Shown here in pieces: positions 34,449 through 43,744 of a stretch of 64,000 nucleotides of DNA; position 1 is the first letter of the stretch, and each line of letters begins with the position of its first letter. Made by a program: the position numbers and the translations under genes. Location of the stretch: assembly GCF_000009765.2 (NCBI RefSeq), contig NC_003155.5, forward strand, positions 4,092,001 to 4,156,000, written 5' to 3'. The stretch comes from Streptomyces avermitilis MA-4680 = NBRC 14893. GTDB taxonomy: Bacteria > Actinomycetota > Actinomycetes > Streptomycetales > Streptomycetaceae. Below the pieces are notes generated by a model. It had not been told where the DNA came from, did not search any database, and saw only the letters and a program-made list of their open reading frames with translations.

Positions 34449-35360
34449 ATGGACGAACAGCCCGAACCCGTACAGGGGGCCGGACAGCCGCTGGACCGGC
34501 GTGCCGAGCTCAGCGAGTTTCTGCGCACCCGCCGGGCCCGGCTGAAGCCCGAGGACGTGGGCCTGCCGGACTTCGGGCGGCACCGCCGGGTGCCGGGGCT
34601 GCGCCGCGAGGAGCTGGCGCAGCTGGCCGGGGTGTCCGTCGCGTACTACACCCGCCTCGAGCAAGGCAACGGACGGAACGTGTCCGCGGAGGTACTCGAC
34701 GCGATCGCCCGCGCGCTGCGGCTGACGAACGCCGAGCACGCGCACCTCACGCATCTGGCGAAGCCGAAGGCGCACAAGAAGAAGCAGACGGCGCGGCCGC
34801 AGCAGGTGCGGGGCGCGCTGCGGCAGCTGCTCGACACGCTGGACGGCGTGCCCGCGTACATCTCCGGGCAGCGCTCGGACGTCCTCGCCTGGAACCGGAT
34901 GGCCGCGGCCCTCTTCGGTGACTGGGCGGAGCTGCCGCCGCAGGAGCGGAACTGGGCGCGGATGGTGTTCCTGAAGCCCGAGTACCGTGATCTGTTCGTG
35001 GACTGGGAGCAGAAGGCGATCGACATCGTCTGCCTTCTGCGCATGGACGCGGGCTGTCACCCCGACGACCCGCGGCTCTCGGCCCTGGTCGGCGAGCTCT
35101 CCGTGAAGAGCGAGGACTTCCGCCGGCTGTGGGCCACGCACGACGTGAAGGAGAAGACCCACGGCGTGAAGCTGCTGCGGCATCCGCTGGTGGGTGACCT
35201 GGCGCTGCAGTTCGAGTCGTTCCGGCTGCCCGATGACGGTGAGCAGGCGCTGATCACGTACCACGCGGAGCCGGGGTCCGCCTCGGCGGAGGCGCTGCGC
35301 CTGCTGGCGAGCTGGGGGACGGACGCGACGCGGGCGGGTACGACGGCGCCTCAGCCGTAG
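34449..35360 (+). CDS. XRE family regulator with MmyB-like ligand domain
   Basis: The 303-residue protein has an N-terminal XRE helix-turn-helix (ELAQLAGVSVAYYTRLEQG) and a C-terminal MmyB-type PAS-like domain (YISGQRSDVLAWNRMAAALFGDW). This family is abundant in Streptomyces and usually regulates a divergent oxidoreductase; here that is the alcohol dehydrogenase. ATG 34449 and an in-frame ATG at 34434 are both possible; neither has a clear ribosome site. MmyB-type domains may bind fatty-acid-like ligands. Confidence 0.88.
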   Translation: MDEQPEPVQGAGQPLDRRAELSEFLRTRRARLKPEDVGLPDFGRHRRVPGLRREELAQLAGVSVAYYTRLEQGNGRNVSAEVLDAIARALRLTNAEHAHLTHLAKPKAHKKKQTARPQQVRGALRQLLDTLDGVPAYISGQRSDVLAWNRMAAALFGDWAELPPQERNWARMVFLKPEYRDLFVDWEQKAIDIVCLLRMDAGCHPDDPRLSALVGELSVKSEDFRRLWATHDVKEKTHGVKLLRHPLVGDLALQFESFRLPDDGEQALITYHAEPGSASAEALRLLASWGTDATRAGTTAPQP

Positions 35361-35371
35361 CCCTGTGAGCC

Positions 35372-35462
35372 GCCCCGGTGAGGCCGCGGCTCACGGCCGG
35401 CGGCACCGTAAGGCCGCGTCTCACGGCTTGCCGCGCCGGTGCGGCCGCGTCTCACGGCTGAT
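35372..35462. repeat. Imperfect 30-bp repeat, three copies
   Basis: Three copies of a segment with core AGGCCGCG(G/T)CTCACGGC (third copy CGGCCGCGTCTCACGGC) are spaced about 30 bp apart between the convergent XRE and globin genes. The last copy covers the globin stop codon. Confidence 0.7.
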
Positions 35463-36222
35463 ACGGCGGCATCGCCCCCCACGACCACTGGGGCACCGGC
35501 TGCTCGGCCGGAGGCACCGCGTCGGGGCCGGAGAAGTACACGGCGAGCCGCGTGCCCCACTCCGCGTAGGCCAGGAAGGCCGAGCGGAACTCGGCGTCCG
35601 TGGGCAGGCCCGCGTCGTCCGCGGCGTCCTGGAGCAGGTTGACCCAGCGGCGGCGCTGCACCTCGGTGATGTTCTTGCCGAGGTGCTTGGCGACCATGTG
35701 TCCGTGGCCGCCCTGTGTCTCGGAGTAGGCCGCCGGGCCGCCGAAGACCTCGCCGAGCCAGAGGGCGACATGCGCGGCGTGCTCGGGCGCCATCCCCTCG
35801 AACACCGGCGCGAGGACGTCGTCCTTGAGCACCTTCTCGTAGAACACCTCGGTCAGGCGCGCGAAGGCTTCGGCCCCGCCCGCCCAGGCGTAGAGCGTCG
35901 GCACGGCCGCGCCCGTGCCGCGTACCGTCGTCGGCTTGTAGTGGCGCATCTCCTCGATGCTGCTGATGTACGGCCGGATCTCGGCGAGGAAGTCGGGGAA
36001 CAGCTCCGACTTCCGGAAGCCCTCGATGTGGTCCTCGGTCGAGGTCCAGGTGATGCGCAGGACGAAGTGCTCGAAGTCCTCCTCGCAGCGGGCCAGCTCG
36101 TAGTCGACGCACTGCGGGGCCGCCGCGAGCTGGGCGGCGGCGCGGGTGTAGGCGGCGAGGAACTCCGCCGACTGCTGCTCGGGGATCCGGTACCGGATGT
36201 ATTCGACAGTGTGAACGGTCAT
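35452..36222 (-). CDS. Antibiotic-biosynthesis-monooxygenase/truncated globin fusion
   Basis: The 256-residue protein joins an ABM-type dimeric alpha/beta-barrel half (about 1-95) to a group II truncated hemoglobin (about 108-235). The proximal heme His is His180 (MVAKH) and TrpG8 is Trp193, exactly 13 residues later as in mycobacterial trHbO. Such fusions are known in actinobacteria; the globin part binds O2 or NO and the ABM part is a cofactor-independent monooxygenase fold. The substrate is unknown. The ATG at 36222 starts the ABM domain directly. Confidence 0.87.
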   Translation of the reverse strand: MTVHTVEYIRYRIPEQQSAEFLAAYTRAAAQLAAAPQCVDYELARCEEDFEHFVLRITWTSTEDHIEGFRKSELFPDFLAEIRPYISSIEEMRHYKPTTVRGTGAAVPTLYAWAGGAEAFARLTEVFYEKVLKDDVLAPVFEGMAPEHAAHVALWLGEVFGGPAAYSETQGGHGHMVAKHLGKNITEVQRRRWVNLLQDAADDAGLPTDAEFRSAFLAYAEWGTRLAVYFSGPDAVPPAEQPVPQWSWGAMPPYQP

Positions 36223-36331
36223 GTCCCCACACAAACACGGACGGCCCGCCGGAAGCTCCCCTTCCGACGGGCCGCACGCCGTATCAGCGCTGGGCGAAAC
36301 ACATGGCCACGGGGCCCGGGCCGGCCGGTGT

Positions 36332-37034
36332 TCAGTCGCCGCCGGGCCGGCCGTCCTCCACCTCGGACACGTAGATCCACCGCTTGCCGTGCTCGACGGT
36401 GACGCGTACCCGTCGGCCGTCCTCGCTGGCGCCCGCGAAGTGCGTGTCCGCGGCCTTGCCCACGGGCTTGAAACCGCAGGTGGAAAGGGTGGTGTCCAGG
36501 TTTTCGACCACTTCGTCGACGCCGGCGGCGTTGTCGAACTCCGCGTAACGCTGCCAGGCCGCCGCGTCGCGGCCGCCCTTGTAGGCAGTGGTGTACAGCA
36601 TGGAGCCTTGCCGGTTGCCGGTCTGAGACCATCCGTCGCAGGTCTTCAGTTTCACCAGTGCGCTCTCAGCGTCCGTCACCCCACCGGCCGGCTCGTTGGC
36701 GGCCGACTTCCAGTGCCACTTCTCGTCCCCCGGCAGCTCCCCCGCCGACAGCAGCTCGATGGTGTCGCCCTTCTTGTACGGGCTGGGGTCCACCTCGGTC
36801 GAGGGCGATGCCGTCGGTGTCCCCGACGGTCGCGCGGGCCCCGCGGGCCGCGCGTCGCGCCCGCCGTCGCCCGGCAGCAGACGCCCACGACGCCCCCACC
36901 GCGATCGCCGTGACGGCGACCCCCAGCGCGGCCGCCCGGCGCCGAGCGCGACGCCGGCTCCCCTGGGCGCGTACCGCCTCGGCCGTGGGCATCCGCAGCA
37001 CGACGTCGTCCAGCAGTTCCTCGACCTCAGCCAT
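36332..37034 (-). pseudogene. Frameshifted membrane-anchored partner of the ECF sigma factor
   Basis: The ATG at 37034 overlaps the sigma-factor stop by 8 bases and encodes MAEVEELLDDVVLRMPTAE, a basic stretch and a transmembrane helix (ALGVAVTAIAVGASWASA). Near 36880 this frame loses protein character, and a different frame supplies the remainder: a Pro/Thr/Ser linker, PYKKGDTIELLSAGELPGD and a 130-residue extracytoplasmic domain ending at 36332. A +1 shift within TCTGCTGCCGGGC would join the two. It is either a true frameshift or a sequencing error. The intact protein would be an anti-sigma-like membrane sensor. Confidence 0.75.
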
Positions 37035-37545
37035 GCCGGACCACTCCCTCGGTGGTGAAGACGGTGGGCTCGGCGAGGCGCTCGCCGAGGGCCTTGCGGG
37101 CCCGGCTCAGCCGGGTGCGGACCGCGCCGCTTGAGGCGCCGGTCTCGCGCGCGACCTGCTCCACGGGCAGGTCGAGGAGGTGGTGCAGGATCACCACTTG
37201 GCGCTGGTCCGGGTTCAGTTCGCGCAGGGCGTTCAGCAACGCCACGCGGTCGGCGGACAGTTCGGGCACGTCCGCGTCCGGGCCGTGCCGGAAGTGGGCG
37301 AGCAGGCGGCCCCGCGTCCTGCGCCACGTGCTGATCGCCAGCCGCATCGCGACGGTCCGCACCCACGGCAGCGGATCCCCGTCGTCCCGCGTCAGCCTGT
37401 CCCATCTCTGCCACGCCCGTACGTACGCCTCCTGCACCGCGTCTTCGGCCTCCACCAGATCTCCGGTCATCGCGTAGACCGTGGCGACCATCCGTTTGTG
37501 CGTGGCGGTGTAGAACGCGTCGAAGTCCTCCGACTGCGCCGACAT
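37027..37545 (-). CDS. ECF RNA polymerase sigma factor, SigE family
   Basis: The 172-residue protein has region 2 (FDAFYTATHKRMVATVYAMTGDLVEAEDAVQEAYVRAW) and region 4 (LNPDQRQVVILHHLLDLPVEQVARETGASSGAVRTRLSRARKAL), cited here as residues about 8-45 and 108-150. It fits the actinobacterial SigE-type group. ATG 37545 is preferred over an in-frame start 20 codons upstream, because GGGGA precedes it and the domain begins at once. The downstream membrane protein overlaps it and likely controls it. Confidence 0.88.
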   Translation of the reverse strand: MSAQSEDFDAFYTATHKRMVATVYAMTGDLVEAEDAVQEAYVRAWQRWDRLTRDDGDPLPWVRTVAMRLAISTWRRTRGRLLAHFRHGPDADVPELSADRVALLNALRELNPDQRQVVILHHLLDLPVEQVARETGASSGAVRTRLSRARKALGERLAEPTVFTTEGVVRHG

Positions 37546-37570
37546 CTGTCCCCGTTTCCCGTTCCGTGTT

Positions 37571-37600
37571 CGTCTTCGTTCGTCTTCGTTCGTCTTCGTG
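37571..37600. repeat. 10-bp tandem repeat in the sigma-factor upstream region
   Basis: CGTCTTCGTT occurs three times in a row (the last ending in G) within 55 bp of the sigma-factor start. Confidence 0.8.
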
Positions 37601-37701
37601 GTCACTGCTCAGCGGGTGCGGTCAGAGTGCCGGTCATTGTTCCCGCTGCCTTGAACACGCCTGAGAACCCGGGGATGTTACAAGCGACTTTTGTTCGGTG
37701 T

Positions 37702-37746
37702 CCGCGTCATCGGTGCCCGCGTCATCGATGCCCGCGTCATCTCCGC
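37702..37746. repeat. 15-bp tandem repeat, three copies
   Basis: CCGCGTCATCGGTGC and two variants follow one another directly, next to the terminator of the subtilase gene. Confidence 0.75.
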
Positions 37747-37756
37747 CAACACGAAA

Positions 37757-37791
37757 TCGGGCCCTCCGGGATGCGATCCCGAAGGGCCCGA
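37757..37791 (-). terminator. Terminator of the subtilase gene
   Basis: Sixteen-bp arms (37757-37772, 37776-37791), with one G-U wobble in the minus-strand RNA, enclose a 3-nt loop. The minus-strand continuation begins TTTCGTGTT. It lies 38 bp after the subtilase stop codon. Confidence 0.8.
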
Positions 37792-37828
37792 CGCTGCCGA
37801 GGCACCGGCCTCAGCTAGTCACGTCCGC

Positions 37829-40800
37829 TCACTTACCGTAGTACGCGTCGTAGATCGAGATCGTCGACGTGTTGCCCTTCTTGTCGGCGATCTTGGCCCG
37901 GAAGGAGATGGACTTGTCCTTCGCCGGGTTCTTGACGCTGATCTTGCCGTTCTTGACGGTGGTCTTCGTCCAGTTCTTGCCACCGTCGTACGACACGTAC
38001 ACCGCCAGCGACTTGAGGTTCTTGCCCGCTGCCGCACCCTGGACGGTCACCGGGACCGAGACCTTCTTGTCGGCGGTGACGCGGCTGTCCAGGCCGGTCG
38101 TCGCGGCGAAGCGGGCCGAGGACGTCGGCAGCTTCGTGAAGGAGGCCTTCTTGGACTTGAAGGTCCAGCTGGCGTCGATCCGCGAGGACGCGGTCGCGAC
38201 GGTGGCGGCACGCTTCACGGACGTCGTCAGCTTGTACGACGCCGAACCGGCCGGCACCTTGAAGTACTTCTCGCCGAACAGCGGGTCGTCGTTCGAGCCG
38301 ACCTTCGTACCGTTGCGGTAGAGGGTCGTGGTGACCGAGCTGAAGGTCGACGAACCGGTGTGCGTCTTGCCGTCGGCGAACAGCGGCACGTAGCCGTAGA
38401 TCTGGTTGCCGTCACGGTAGAGGCTGAAGTCACCGCCGGTACGCGGCCCGAACACGGCCGTGTTGAACGTCTTCGCGTAGGTCTTGCCGCCGGTGAGCTT
38501 CTGCGAGTCGCCGGTCGAGTAGTACGCCTCGGCGATCGGGAAGCCGTCGGCGTCGAGCCCGCCGGTCTGCTCGAACTCGAAGGTCCAGCGGACCCCGCCC
38601 GAGGTGGACAGGTGCAGCGTCCGGGTGCCGGGGAGCGTCTGCTGGATGCCGATCGCGGAGGCGCCGGAGCTGCCGGGCAGCCAGCCCCAGGCCGTGATCG
38701 CGCCCTTCTTGCCGGTGACGGAGGAGCCCAGGCCGGCCTTCACCGTGGCCAGCTCGCTCGCCTTGTAGTGCTTGCTGTAGCCGGTGGCGAGCTGCGTGAC
38801 CTTGGCCCTGGCGGTGGTGTCGTACTCCTCGTCGTCACCCTTGGTCCAGTGCCCCTCCCACTGCTGGGACAGGGAGCCGTCGGTGACCTTCGGGCCGAGG
38901 TGCGCGGTGCGGAAGTTGTCGTACGTGTCCAGCCACCAGCCGTACGAGTAGCTGTTGTTGCCGGCCTCGACCGTGTAGTCCGGCGACGCGAAGGCCGACT
39001 TGGCGCCCTTGTCGGGCACGGTGATGTCCACCGGCTTCGCCTTGCGGGCGTCGACGGTGACCGTGGTGTTCTTGGTGACGCTCAGCTTGGGCTGGGCGAT
39101 CCAGTCGGCACCCTTGGTGAAGTCCTCCGGGTCCGCGAAGAGGCTGGCGTTCAGGATGAAGTTGCCCTTGGGGACACGGACCTTGACCGTCCCGGAGGCG
39201 TCGTACGGGGCGAACCACTTGTCCGCGGCGAGGCCCGAGACGCCCGTCAGGTCGGTGCTGTAGTTCACGGCCGGCTTGCCGTCACGGTCGATGTGCTTGA
39301 GCGTGACGTCGTACGACTCCACCTCGCGCTGCACCGCGGCCGCCGTGCGCACGGTCTGGCCGCCGCCCGTGGCCGTCACGTACGCCGAGTACGCGCCGTC
39401 CGTGGTGCCGCCCAGCTTCGTGTTGACCGTGAAGTCGACCGAGGCCTTGCCGCCCGCCGGGACCGTGACCTTCGTCGCGCCGAGCTTGAAGAAGCCCGAC
39501 GGAGCGGCGACGCCCTTGGGGTTGGTCGCCGTCGACGCGAGGTTCAGCGTGACGTCACTCGTGCCGAGGTTGCGGTAGGTGAGCTGCTGGGTGACCGGCT
39601 TGTCGTCGGTGTGCGGCCACTGCTGGATGCCGAAGCTCACCGAGTTCGGGTTGGCGATCACGGACTGCTTGATCGCCTTGTCGACGGCGATACGGCCCGA
39701 GCCCTGCTGGAACGGCGTGTACTTGCCGCCCTTCGCGGAGCCGGTCAGCGCGCCCTTGAGCTCGGCGAACGACCAGTTGGGGTGCTGCTGCTTGAGGATC
39801 GCGGCGGCGCCCGCGACATGCGGGGTCGCCATCGACGTACCGGAGATGGTGAGGTAGCCGTCCGGCTTCTGGCCGACCTCCTGGTCGATGACGCTGCCCG
39901 GCGCCGCGGCGGCGGTGATGTCCACGCCGGGTGCGGTGACGTCGGGCTTGATGGCGCCGTCCAGGCCGGGGCCGCGGCTGGAGAAGGACGCCAGCTTGTC
40001 GCTGTCGTTCACGGCGCCGACGGTGAGCGCGTCGGCCGCGCTGCCCGGGGAGCCGATGGTCTGCTCGCCGAACTCGCCTTCGTTGCCGGCGGCGATCGCG
40101 AAGAGGATGCCCTTCTCCTCGGAGAGCTTGTTGACCTCCGCTTCCAGCGGGTCGATCTCGGGGGTGTCGCCGCCGCCCAGGCTCAGGTTGACGACGTCGG
40201 CGCCCTGCTCGGCCGCCCACTCCATGCCGGCCAGGATGCCGGAGTCGTCGCCGGAGCCGGTGTCGTCGAGGACCTTGCCGTTGAGGATCGTCGCGCCCGG
40301 CGCGACACCCTTGTACTTGCCGTTGGACTTGGCGCCGGTGCCCGCCGCGATGGACGCGACGTGCGTGCCGTGACCGAAGTGGTCGGCGGCGTCGGCGGCG
40401 GCGGAGAAGTTCTTGGACTCGGCCACCTGGTCCTTGAGGTCCGGGTGGGTCGCGTCGACACCGGTGTCCAGGACGGCGATCTTGACGCCCTTGCCGTCGT
40501 ACCCGGCCGCCCACGCCGTGGGGGCGCCGATCTGCGGCACGGACTTGTCGAGGCTGGCCTTGCGGGTGCCGTCGAGCCAGACGTGCGCGACGCCGGAGGC
40601 GGTCGCGTCACCGTTGGTGACCGCGTCCCACAGCTCGGCGGTGTCCGTCCTGGGCGTCTGTACGGCGTCCGCGTTCAGCGACTTGAGGCTGCGCCGGAGC
40701 GTGCCCGCGTCGCGCACGTCGGACTTGGCGGCGCTCGCCGTGCCCTTGTAGCCCACGATCACCTTCAGGCCCTGCTTCTGGGCCTTGCGGGTCGCGGACC

Positions 40801-41155
40801 GGTTCAACTCGGTGACGTCGAAGAGCCGCTGGTCGAGCTTGCCGGTGGCGATCATGCGGGCCGCGTCGGCCGGCACCACGAGGGTGTGGCCGTCGGCCTT
40901 GCGCACCGAGACGGGTATGTGCTCGCGCCCCTTCGCCCGCTCGAGGCCGACAACCCGGCCCTTGGCGTCGACGACGACACGGTCGCCGGTGATCAGGGTG
41001 ACGCGGTGCTTGGCCGAGAAACCGGCCGATGTGGTGGTGCCGCTCGACGCGACTTCGGGCTTGGCCGACGCCGGGGTGGTCATGCCCGCCGCCAGAACCA
41101 CAGCGGCCGCCGTGGCGACGGTGGCCGCGCATGCTCTCTTCACTTGTCTGCGCAA
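37829..41155 (-). CDS. Secreted subtilisin-like serine protease (S8)
   Basis: The protein is 1,108 residues from TTG 41155 (AGGGGGAG directly upstream; GTG at 41143 is an alternative). A signal peptide ends near residue 31 (ASA). Residues 32-205 are a pro-region beginning VTLITGDRV. The S8 catalytic domain follows with Asp230 (VLDTGVD), His262 (GHGTHVA) and Ser441 (SGTSMATP), the oxyanion Asn in AAGNEG. Residues about 540-1,108 are beta-sandwich-type C-terminal domains rich in Lys, Thr and Gly. It is probably an extracellular nutrient or developmental protease. A long antisense frame covers it but is a composition artefact. Confidence 0.9.
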   Translation of the reverse strand: MRRQVKRACAATVATAAAVVLAAGMTTPASAKPEVASSGTTTSAGFSAKHRVTLITGDRVVVDAKGRVVGLERAKGREHIPVSVRKADGHTLVVPADAARMIATGKLDQRLFDVTELNRSATRKAQKQGLKVIVGYKGTASAAKSDVRDAGTLRRSLKSLNADAVQTPRTDTAELWDAVTNGDATASGVAHVWLDGTRKASLDKSVPQIGAPTAWAAGYDGKGVKIAVLDTGVDATHPDLKDQVAESKNFSAAADAADHFGHGTHVASIAAGTGAKSNGKYKGVAPGATILNGKVLDDTGSGDDSGILAGMEWAAEQGADVVNLSLGGGDTPEIDPLEAEVNKLSEEKGILFAIAAGNEGEFGEQTIGSPGSAADALTVGAVNDSDKLASFSSRGPGLDGAIKPDVTAPGVDITAAAAPGSVIDQEVGQKPDGYLTISGTSMATPHVAGAAAILKQQHPNWSFAELKGALTGSAKGGKYTPFQQGSGRIAVDKAIKQSVIANPNSVSFGIQQWPHTDDKPVTQQLTYRNLGTSDVTLNLASTATNPKGVAAPSGFFKLGATKVTVPAGGKASVDFTVNTKLGGTTDGAYSAYVTATGGGQTVRTAAAVQREVESYDVTLKHIDRDGKPAVNYSTDLTGVSGLAADKWFAPYDASGTVKVRVPKGNFILNASLFADPEDFTKGADWIAQPKLSVTKNTTVTVDARKAKPVDITVPDKGAKSAFASPDYTVEAGNNSYSYGWWLDTYDNFRTAHLGPKVTDGSLSQQWEGHWTKGDDEEYDTTARAKVTQLATGYSKHYKASELATVKAGLGSSVTGKKGAITAWGWLPGSSGASAIGIQQTLPGTRTLHLSTSGGVRWTFEFEQTGGLDADGFPIAEAYYSTGDSQKLTGGKTYAKTFNTAVFGPRTGGDFSLYRDGNQIYGYVPLFADGKTHTGSSTFSSVTTTLYRNGTKVGSNDDPLFGEKYFKVPAGSASYKLTTSVKRAATVATASSRIDASWTFKSKKASFTKLPTSSARFAATTGLDSRVTADKKVSVPVTVQGAAAGKNLKSLAVYVSYDGGKNWTKTTVKNGKISVKNPAKDKSISFRAKIADKKGNTSTISIYDAYYGK

Positions 41156-41228
41156 GTCTCCCCCTGGAGATGAAGTATCGGGCGAATCCCCGTTCACCCG
41201 TCCGAGGGAAATAGCGCACACATGTACG

Positions 41229-41264
41229 TCACCCCCCGGCGTAAGCAAGTATGCCGAGGGGTGA
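41229..41264. promoter_or_regulatory. Inverted repeat upstream of the subtilase gene
   Basis: Arms TCACCCCCCGGC (41229-41240) and GCCGAGGGGTGA (41253-41264) match at 11 of 12 positions around a 12-nt spacer, 75-110 bp before the protease start. It could be an operator or a 5'-UTR hairpin; sequence alone does not decide. Confidence 0.45.
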
Positions 41265-41352
41265 TCACCTGCTCAATAAGTGAGAAGACGGTAAGGAGCT
41301 CACCGGGCGAACTGTTACCCGCCCGCGCGAACTCTGTTACACAATCGCTCGG

Positions 41353-42036
41353 TTACGCCCCCGCGTTCTCCTTGACAGTGATCTTCCCCTTGCGGATCGT
41401 CGCGACCCGCGGGGCCTTCTTCGCGAGGGACGAATCGTGGGTGACCATGATGAAAGTGAGCCCGTACTCCTTCCACATGGTCTCCAGCACCTCCATGATC
41501 TCGTCGCGCATCGACTCGTCGAGGTTGCCGGTGGGTTCGTCGGCGAGCAGCACCTTGGGCTGCTTCACCAGCGCGCGGGCGATGGCGACGCGCTGCTGCT
41601 GACCACCCGACATCTCGGCGGGCAGATGGCCGAGCCGCTCCCCCAGACCCACCGACTTCAGGGCCTCGGCGGCCCGTTCCCGGCGGTCCTTCACCTTCAC
41701 CCCGAGGGGGACGAGGGCGGTCTCGACGTTCTCCTGCGCGGTGAGCGTCGGGATGAGGTTGAAGCTCTGGAAGACGAAGCCGATGTTCTCGCTGCGCACC
41801 TTGGTGAGCTTGGCCTCGGAGAGCCTGGCGAGGTCGGTGCCGTCGAGTTCGATGCTGCCCGCGGTGGGCTTGTCGAGCCCGCCGAGCATCTGGAGCAGGG
41901 TGGACTTGCCGCCGCCGGTGGGGCCCTGGATGACGAGCCGGTCGCCGTCGCCGATGGTCAGGTCGATGCCGTCGAGGGCGTTGATGGTGTCCTTGCCCCG
42001 CGTATAGCGCTTGCTGACGCCTCTGAGTTCGTACAT
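41353..42036 (-). CDS. ABC transporter ATP-binding protein, MacB/LolD type
   Basis: The 227-residue ATPase has Walker A GPTGGGKST (38-46), signature MSGGQQQRVAIARAL, and Walker B VLLADEPTGNLDE. The TGNLDES stretch after Walker B is typical of the LolD/MacB/FtsE group, which drives mechanotransmission rather than direct transport. It follows the permease gene by 33 bp in the same operon. The substrate could be a peptide, lipoprotein or drug. Confidence 0.9.
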   Translation of the reverse strand: MYELRGVSKRYTRGKDTINALDGIDLTIGDGDRLVIQGPTGGGKSTLLQMLGGLDKPTAGSIELDGTDLARLSEAKLTKVRSENIGFVFQSFNLIPTLTAQENVETALVPLGVKVKDRRERAAEALKSVGLGERLGHLPAEMSGGQQQRVAIARALVKQPKVLLADEPTGNLDESMRDEIMEVLETMWKEYGLTFIMVTHDSSLAKKAPRVATIRKGKITVKENAGA

Positions 42037-42069
42037 GGTGCAACTCCTGGAGTGGGTGGGCCGGCTGGG

Positions 42070-43542
42070 CTATTCGACGCGGCGCAGGGCGTCCGCGGGA
42101 CGCAGCCGGGAGGCCCGCCAGCCGCCGAAGGCACCCGCGACCAGACCGCCGGTGACGGCCAGGGCGACGGCGATCACGATGGTGGACAGGCTGACCGGCG
42201 CGGTCAGCGCCACCTCCAGCGCCTTGGAAGCCGTCTGCCGGCCGGGCCCGCCGAAGCCGCCACCGCCGGGGCCGCCACCGCCGGGACCGCCCGCGTTGCC
42301 GCCGGTGGAGCCGATGTCGGCCTGGAGGGTCGGGCTGATCGCGGTGACGACATACGCGCCGCCGAGGCCGAGGGCGATACCGAGGGCGCCGCCGACCAGT
42401 CCGTTGACCATGGCCTCGCCGACGACCTGGCGGGTCACGCGGCCGGACTTCCAGCCGAGCGCCTTGAGGGTGCCGAACTCGCGCACGCGGCGGGAGACGG
42501 CGGAGGAGGTGAGCAGACCCGCGACCAGGAACGCGGCCACGAGCACCGCGATCGACAGCCACTTTCCGACGTTCTTGGCGAGGCCGGAGGCGGTGGACAG
42601 GGAACCGGAGACGGTCTTGGCGAGGTCGGCGGAGGTGGTGACCGTCGTCCCCGAGATGTTCTTCTGGATCGTCGACTTGACGACGTCGATCTGCTGCGAG
42701 TCCGACGCCTTGACGTAGATCGTGGTGACCTTGTTCTTGGCGTCGCCGAGCGTCTGCGCCCGCTTGAGCGGGATGTAGAGGTTCGCCGCCGCGTCGCCGC
42801 TGTCGGGTGTGGCGATGCCGATGACCTTGAACTTGACGCTCTTGATGGTGACGGTGTCACCGAGGACGAGCTTCTGCTCCTTGGCGTACGACTTGTCGGC
42901 GACGACGACCTTGGCGTTCGTCTCGGACGACGTGAAGGTACGGCCGCTGGTGATCTTCGAGGAGGTCAGCGGGCCGAGGGCGGGCTCGGTGACGTCGGTG
43001 CCGTAGACGGAGTAGCTGTTGACGCCGAAGTTGGCGCCGCCGCCCTCGACGCGGCCCTGCGGGGACGCCTGGGCGTTCGGGCGGCCACCCTGCTGATTGC
43101 CGCCGGCGTTCTGGTCCTGCTGGAACTGGCCCTGCTTGAACTGGCCGCTGACCTTGACGACCTGGAGGCTCAGACCGCCGACGGCGTCGGACACGCCGTG
43201 CTGCGCGCCGACCTTGCCGACGGTCGTGGTCGCCAGGGTCTGGAAGCCCTGGACCATGACACGGTCGCTGCTCTGCTCCGCGTCGGAGTCGTCGCCGCGG
43301 GCGTCGAAGTTGAAGCGGGGGCGCTGGGAGCTCGCGGCCGAGGCACTGGCCGCCTTGGTGACGGTCATGTCCGTACCGAGGCCGTAGAGCGACTGAAGGA
43401 CCTTGTCCTGTGCCTTCCCCATGCCGGAGGACACGGAGTTGACCACGATGACCAGTGCGATGCCCAGCGCTAGGCCGGAGGCGACGACGAGGGCCGCCTT
43501 TCTGCGGCGGCGCAGTTCGCGCCTCAGGTAGGTGAAGAACAT
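42070..43542 (-). CDS. ABC transporter permease, MacB/FtsX type
   Basis: The 490-residue protein has an N-terminal transmembrane helix (about 18-38), a large extracytoplasmic MacB-like periplasmic-core domain (about 40-320), and three C-terminal helices of the FtsX domain. A Gly-rich loop (GGNAGGPGGGGPGGGGFGG) sits between the second and third of these; its length may vary. The gene pairs with the ATPase downstream. Nothing adjacent identifies a substrate; no two-component system is present. Confidence 0.9.
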   Translation of the reverse strand: MFFTYLRRELRRRRKAALVVASGLALGIALVIVVNSVSSGMGKAQDKVLQSLYGLGTDMTVTKAASASAASSQRPRFNFDARGDDSDAEQSSDRVMVQGFQTLATTTVGKVGAQHGVSDAVGGLSLQVVKVSGQFKQGQFQQDQNAGGNQQGGRPNAQASPQGRVEGGGANFGVNSYSVYGTDVTEPALGPLTSSKITSGRTFTSSETNAKVVVADKSYAKEQKLVLGDTVTIKSVKFKVIGIATPDSGDAAANLYIPLKRAQTLGDAKNKVTTIYVKASDSQQIDVVKSTIQKNISGTTVTTSADLAKTVSGSLSTASGLAKNVGKWLSIAVLVAAFLVAGLLTSSAVSRRVREFGTLKALGWKSGRVTRQVVGEAMVNGLVGGALGIALGLGGAYVVTAISPTLQADIGSTGGNAGGPGGGGPGGGGFGGPGRQTASKALEVALTAPVSLSTIVIAVALAVTGGLVAGAFGGWRASRLRPADALRRVE

Positions 43543-43687
43543 GGCCGCAAGCTAGGTACGGACCGTGATGAAGCGATAAGGCCGACATAAAAGAACGATG
43601 AGAAGCCTGTGCAGAGAGGCGAGTTGAGCTGTGCGGAGGCCCTGAGGGGTGGGGGACGGCGGTAAGAGGGGCCTCACGCACGACGAC

Positions 43688-43718
43688 GGCGGCACCGCCC
43701 TCAGGGGGCGGTGCCGCC
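43688..43718. terminator. Terminator of the L,D-transpeptidase gene
   Basis: Perfect 13-bp arms GGCGGCACCGCCC/GGGCGGTGCCGCC (43688-43700, 43706-43718) enclose a 5-nt loop, 26 bp after the transpeptidase stop and upstream of the ABC operon. Confidence 0.8.
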
Positions 43719-43744
43719 GCCGTCAGAGACGAAACCGGGCCGGA

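Noticed and set aside
37691..41173. Plus-strand open frame of 1,160 codons antisense to the subtilase gene
   Set aside because: The minus strand encodes a complete S8 protease with catalytic triad and signal peptide. The antisense frame is Arg/Val/Gly-rich with no domain, a usual by-product of high GC at third codon positions.
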